Assembly: GCA_013204195.1 (NCBI GenBank)
Contig: JABMOJ010000243.1
Span: 1-7,514 of the forward strand
Direction: 5' to 3'
DNA: 7,514 bases
Source of the DNA: SAR86 cluster bacterium
Lineage (GTDB): Bacteria > Pseudomonadota > Gammaproteobacteria > Pseudomonadales > Azotimanducaceae
The notes beneath the pieces are model-generated. The model was given only the letters and a program-made list of their open reading frames with translations. It ran no database searches and was not told the origin of the DNA. This document shows positions 5,092 to 7,514 of the stretch, one piece after another; position 1 is the stretch's first letter, and each line of letters begins with the position of its first letter. The position numbers were made by a program, and so were the translations under genes.

Positions 5092-6450
5092 TTAGAAAAA
5101 CGCCAATAAGAACACCAGGAATACCGCCGTGGGCGCTATAAAACGCGTCACGAAGCGCCAGGTTTGATACACCATGGGGCGGACGGCGAGTTGATCCCGA
5201 GTGATTTGTTGGTCAATGCCCCAACCGGCGAACAAGGCGATCAGCACGCCGCCCAGCGGCAGCAAAATATTATTCGACACATAATCCATCAGGTCAAAAA
5301 ACGTCATGCCATTGATGAAGTGCAGGTCTGCCCAGATATTGAATGAAAAGGCACTACCCAGACCCATCAACCAGGCCAGGCCGCCAACGACCAGAGCCGC
5401 CTTGGTTCGAGAGGTCTTCAGGCGCTCAATCAACCAGGCGATGGCCGGCTCAACCAGAGATATCGACGAGGTAATTGCCGCGAAGGTCACTAACAAAAAA
5501 AACACGGCCCCAAAAAATGCCCCGCCAGTCATTTGTCCAAAGGCCAGCGGTAGCGTCACAAACATCAAGCCTGGACCAGCCGAGCTTTCCAGGCCGTTGG
5601 CGAATACCAAAGGAAAGATCACCATACCTGACATCAAGGCAACAACCGTATCCAGTAATGCGATGGTGGCTGCGGTACCAATGATGGAGACATCTTTCGG
5701 CATATAGGCGCCATAGGCCATGATCGCGCCCATGCCCAGGCTCAAGGTGAAGAACGCCTGACCCATAGCGATCAGCACGCCATTCCAGGTGAGCTTTTCG
5801 ACGTTAAAGGAAAACAGGAAGGACAAACCCTCTGTAAATTTGCCGGAGGTCACGCCCGAGTAAATGACCAGTACGACCAGCAGGAAGAACAAGGCCGGCA
5901 TCAAAATTTTGACCGTGCTTTCAAGCCCGGCACCAACGCCCCGAGCAGCAATGGCAATGGTCATCATCATAAACACCGTATGCCAGCCCACCACCGCCCC
6001 CACATCGTGAGTCAAGGCGTCAAATGCCGCCTTTGCTTGAACCGCATCGGTACCTGTAAACGCCCCGGAACCCATTTGAAACAAATAGGACATCGCCCAG
6101 CCCGCGATCACAGCGTAGAACGACAGAATCATAAAACCTGCCAGGGCGCCCATCCAGCCAATCGCCTGCCATAGGGGGTTCGCATTCGAATGGGCCACCA
6201 AATCACGCATGGCATTGATCGGACTCTGCCGACCAGCTCGCCCCAACAAAATCTCAGACGCCATAATCGGCACCCCGATCAGAAAAATGCAGCCCAGATA
6301 AACCAGCACAAAGGCGCCACCACCGTTCTCACCCGCAACATAGGGAAACCGCCAGATATTCCCCAGGCCGACGGCTGAACCAGCTGCCGCCATGATAAAC
6401 ATCAACCGGGAAGACCACATGCCATGTACTGACTCTGAACCTAACGCCAT
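5092..6450 (-). CDS. Sodium-dependent transporter of the NSS/SNF family
   Basis: This is a LeuT-fold sodium symporter of the inner membrane, most likely for an amino acid or related amine; the substrate cannot be told from sequence. At 452 residues it matches the short bacterial class (11 membrane helices, as in MhsT) rather than LeuT itself (about 515). The signature first helix AAAGSAVGLGNIWRFPYVAG is at 21-40, followed by ENGGGAFVLVY. The unwound sixth helix is FFTLSLGMGAIMAYGAYM (233-250), and the eighth helix FAAITSSISLVEPAIAW (323-339) carries the T-S-S residues of the Na2 site. The last helix is at about 434-452 and the protein ends in FF with almost no C-terminal tail. The ATG at 6450 is used; another Met at residue 11 (6420) would also leave helix 1 intact. 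It heads an apparent operon with ratA and rnfH, an arrangement without an obvious functional link. Confidence 0.92.
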   Translation of the reverse strand: MALGSESVHGMWSSRLMFIMAAAGSAVGLGNIWRFPYVAGENGGGAFVLVYLGCIFLIGVPIMASEILLGRAGRQSPINAMRDLVAHSNANPLWQAIGWMGALAGFMILSFYAVIAGWAMSYLFQMGSGAFTGTDAVQAKAAFDALTHDVGAVVGWHTVFMMMTIAIAARGVGAGLESTVKILMPALFFLLVVLVIYSGVTSGKFTEGLSFLFSFNVEKLTWNGVLIAMGQAFFTLSLGMGAIMAYGAYMPKDVSIIGTAATIALLDTVVALMSGMVIFPLVFANGLESSAGPGLMFVTLPLAFGQMTGGAFFGAVFFLLVTFAAITSSISLVEPAIAWLIERLKTSRTKAALVVGGLAWLMGLGSAFSFNIWADLHFINGMTFFDLMDYVSNNILLPLGGVLIALFAGWGIDQQITRDQLAVRPMVYQTWRFVTRFIAPTAVFLVFLLAFF

Positions 6451-6583
6451 ACCAACAACCCGCTAATTTATCCTCAAGCCCGCATTGTCAGTGATTTACG
6501 CCCACGCCTCAACAGCGGCGTGCTACCAATCCTGTACTTTCCGACACTCCCGCCTATAATAACGCCCCCACAAGAGAGTAATT
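6451..6583. other. Divergent intergenic region between the NSS transporter and smpB
   Basis: These 133 bases separate two divergent start codons. The plus strand holds a clear TATAAT for smpB. On the minus strand, CTGACA (6486-6491) and TAAATT (6465-6470) are spaced by only 15 bases, making at best a weak promoter for the transporter operon. No coding potential or repeat is visible. Confidence 0.6.
6555..6560 (+). promoter_or_regulatory. -10 box of the smpB promoter
   Basis: A perfect TATAAT lies 24 bases before the smpB ATG, implying transcription start near 6567 and a leader of about 17 bases with GAGAG as ribosome binding site. No good -35 is present: CTGTAC at the 17-base spacing is poor. 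The promoter may therefore be weak or need an activator. Confidence 0.55.
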
Positions 6584-7063
6584 ATGGCCGCCACTAAAGC
6601 CAAAACCTCACCTGGCACTATCGCCTTAAACAAACGCGCTAAATTCGATTACCAGCTACACGAGCGGTTCGAGGCGGGTCTGGTGCTAACCGGGTGGGAA
6701 ATGAAATCAATCCGAGCTGGCAAAGTGCAGCTCACGGACACCTATGTGTTTTTGAAAAATGGCGAAGCTTTTCTGCTGGCCTGTAATATCACACCGTTGC
6801 TCGCCGCCTCGACGCATGTGGTGCCTGAACCCATGCGTAGCCGAAAATTACTGATGCACAAACGGGAGCTCGCGCGCCTGGCCACAGCTACCCAACAAAA
6901 GGGCCAGACTTGTGTCGCCGTCGCCATGTATTGGAAAGGCCATCGCGTCAAACTCGAAGTCGCCCTAGCTACCGGCAAAAAAGAGTTCGACAAGCGCGCC
7001 ACCCTCAAAGACCGGGACTGGAACCGCGACAAGGGCAGAATCATGAAGGCCCACAATAAATAA
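6584..7063 (+). CDS. smpB: SmpB, tmRNA-binding protein of trans-translation
   Basis: SmpB binds the tRNA-like end of tmRNA and takes it to ribosomes stalled on broken messages, with its C-terminal tail probing the empty mRNA channel. The 159-residue product has the usual length. It contains [21 protein letters not shown], the very conserved [14 protein letters not shown] (37-50), the loop before [39 protein letters not shown], and the positively charged tail [15 protein letters not shown]. The E/G-W-E and RKLL-H segments are the RNA-binding oligonucleotide fold. The usual N-A-R-G loop sequence is replaced by STHVVPEP, a mild variation. The ATG at 6584 follows GAGAG by about 6 bases. ssrA, its RNA partner, begins about 107 bases after the stop, the same pairing as in enteric bacteria but with the genes in smpB-ssrA order and immediately adjacent. 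Confidence 0.98.
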   Translation: MAATKAKTSPGTIALNKRAKFDYQLHERFEAGLVLTGWEMKSIRAGKVQLTDTYVFLKNGEAFLLACNITPLLAASTHVVPEPMRSRKLLMHKRELARLATATQQKGQTCVAVAMYWKGHRVKLEVALATGKKEFDKRATLKDRDWNRDKGRIMKAHNK

Positions 7064-7071
7064 ATAAATGT

Positions 7072-7096
7072 GGGTTGAACAAGTCGCGGGCAACCC
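7072..7096 (+). terminator. Inverted repeat after smpB, possible weak terminator
   Basis: GGGTTG (7072-7077) and CAACCC (7091-7096) could form a 6-bp stem with a 13-base loop shortly after the smpB stop. No T-run follows. The same bases make up the sigma-32-like promoter of ssrA, so the repeat may be a by-product of that promoter, or the promoter match a by-product of the repeat. Confidence 0.25.
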
Positions 7097-7101
7097 CATC
7101 T
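7074..7101 (+). promoter_or_regulatory. Sigma-32-like heat-shock promoter upstream of ssrA
   Basis: GTTGAA (7074-7079), a 14-base spacer and CCCCATCT (7094-7101) match the RpoH pattern CTTGAA / CCCCAT with one mismatch in the -35. They resemble the grpE promoter in this window (CTTGAA, 15 bases, CCCCATAT). Transcription would start near 7108, leaving a leader of about 60 bases before the mature tmRNA end at 7170. The same region also fits a sigma-70 reading, TTGAAC with 18 bases to TCTAAA, so it may serve both. Activity is inferred from the match only. Confidence 0.5.
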
Positions 7102-7122
7102 AAAGTCCTGTAAGATGAACAA

Positions 7123-7140
7123 TCGGCCACGGCTGGCCGA
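7123..7140 (+). other. Hairpin in the presumed 5' leader of pre-tmRNA
   Basis: TCGGCCA and TGGCCGA form a perfect 7-bp GC-rich stem with a CGGC tetraloop, 29 bases upstream of the mature ssrA end. AGATAGAAAG follows on the plus strand, so it is not an intrinsic terminator. It may be a processing or stability element in the precursor, or end smpB transcripts in a factor-dependent way. Confidence 0.4.
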
Positions 7141-7169
7141 AGATAGAAAGACATTGTAAGTTTCAAACT

Positions 7170-7514
7170 GGGGGCGATCTGGATTCGACGCTGGTTACGA
7201 AACCCAAGGTGCATGCCGAGAGGGTAGTGACTCTCGTAAATCAATCGCTGTAACTTTTATAGTTGCCAACGACGAAAACTACGCATTAGCCGCTTAAACT
7301 AAAAAATTCGTTTTTTAGAATAAGTTAAGCTTGACTCGGGGCGGATGTGCCCATGTATTCAAACCGAGTGCGCGTCTCATGGGACCGCTGCCAAGCCCCG
7401 CTTGTGGCTGACACAGCTAAAACTAAAGCAAGCTCGCCTTTTAATCCCTGTTCGCTGGGCCAGTGAAAGGTTAAACAATAAACGAACTAAGCATGTAGAG
7501 CCGAAGGCAGAGTA
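7170..7514 (+). ncRNA. ssrA: tmRNA (10Sa RNA), 3' end cut by the window
   Basis: tmRNA acts as alanyl-tRNA and then as message to rescue stalled ribosomes and tag the unfinished protein for proteolysis. The 5' tRNA-like part is clear: acceptor strand GGGGGCG, then GGATTCGACG and GAAACCCAAGGTGCATGCCGAG, nearly identical to known gammaproteobacterial sequences. The first pseudoknot stem pairs CGAGAG (7217-7222) with CTCTCG (7231-7236). The tag frame, resuming at GCC 7265, encodes ANDENYALAA followed by TAA (7295-7297), the same tag as E. coli. Next comes an A/T stem with TTCG loop (7299-7318). A textbook pseudoknot then pairs ACTCGG (7334-7339) with CCGAGT (7364-7369) and CCCATG (7350-7355) with CATGGG (7378-7383). 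Further pseudoknots follow, then AACTAAGCATGTAG. The T arm and the CCA end, roughly 35-40 bases, lie beyond the window. The 5' end is set by alignment from memory to pseudomonad tmRNA and could be off by one base. Confidence 0.97.
7265..7297 (+). other. tmRNA tag reading frame (ANDENYALAA)
   Basis: The internal message part of ssrA: GCC resume codon, ten codons giving ANDENYALAA, and a single TAA stop. The LAA end is the degron read by ClpXP and ClpAP in bacteria where this was tested. It is preceded by ATAGTT, matching the conserved bases just upstream of the resume codon in E. coli (ATAGTCGCA). Confidence 0.95.

Noticed and set aside
5306..5707. 133-codon plus-strand frame opposite the NSS transporter
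   Set aside because: It lies entirely within the strongly supported transporter gene and its translation is a mirror of hydrophobic-helix codons; no independent evidence.
6742..7244. Minus-strand frames across smpB and the start of ssrA (126 and 67 codons)
   Set aside because: They run antisense through SmpB and the tmRNA 5' domain, both certain. No start signals of their own.
7465..7514. Possible attachment site or integrase near the tmRNA 3' end
   Set aside because: ssrA 3' ends are common integration sites, but the 3' end is outside the window and nothing beyond it can be seen.

Overview
The window looks like a conserved chromosomal housekeeping block from a gammaproteobacterium. The gene order grpE / recN / fur / bamE / rnfH-ratA / smpB-ssrA is the one I recall from Pseudomonas-type genomes. 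The proteins read as gammaproteobacterial: Fur with its LPRIKIL helix and two CxxC pairs, BamE with its QGN motif, RnfH, and the tmRNA tag ANDENYALAA. Two departures from that layout are hrcA, sitting between grpE and recN, and a sodium-dependent transporter gene between ratA and smpB. I cannot name the genus. No mobile element, CRISPR array, tRNA or obviously foreign gene is visible, and every stretch is accounted for by genes or short intergenic regions under about 170 bases.

Layout from left to right. The 5' part of grpE (minus strand, cut by the window edge) is preceded by an excellent heat-shock (sigma-32 type) promoter. Upstream of that, on the same strand, is hrcA, a heat-shock repressor. 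A roughly 165-base divergent region then separates hrcA from recN; it holds a LexA-like palindrome overlapping a possible recN promoter, and a second, unassigned palindrome. recN (plus) and fur (minus) converge. fur and bamE diverge around a perfect 8-bp inverted repeat. bamE (plus) and rnfH (minus) converge on a short hairpin that contains the rnfH stop codon and probably terminates rnfH. Next is a compact minus-strand operon, transcribed as NSS transporter, ratA, rnfH, with a 5-base gap and then an 8-base overlap. smpB (plus) diverges from it, followed by ssrA (tmRNA), whose last few dozen bases lie beyond the right edge.

Functionally the block concerns protein quality control and stress: GrpE and HrcA (Hsp70 machinery and its control), SmpB and tmRNA (ribosome rescue), RecN (double-strand break repair), Fur (iron), BamE (outer-membrane assembly) and RatA (ribosome- or ubiquinone-linked START protein). 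I see no undescribed multi-gene system. The most interesting signals are regulatory. There is a second sigma-32-like promoter directly in front of ssrA, resembling the one in front of grpE, which suggests the chaperone and ribosome-rescue systems may share heat-shock control. There are also unassigned palindromes in the fur-bamE and hrcA-recN divergent regions.
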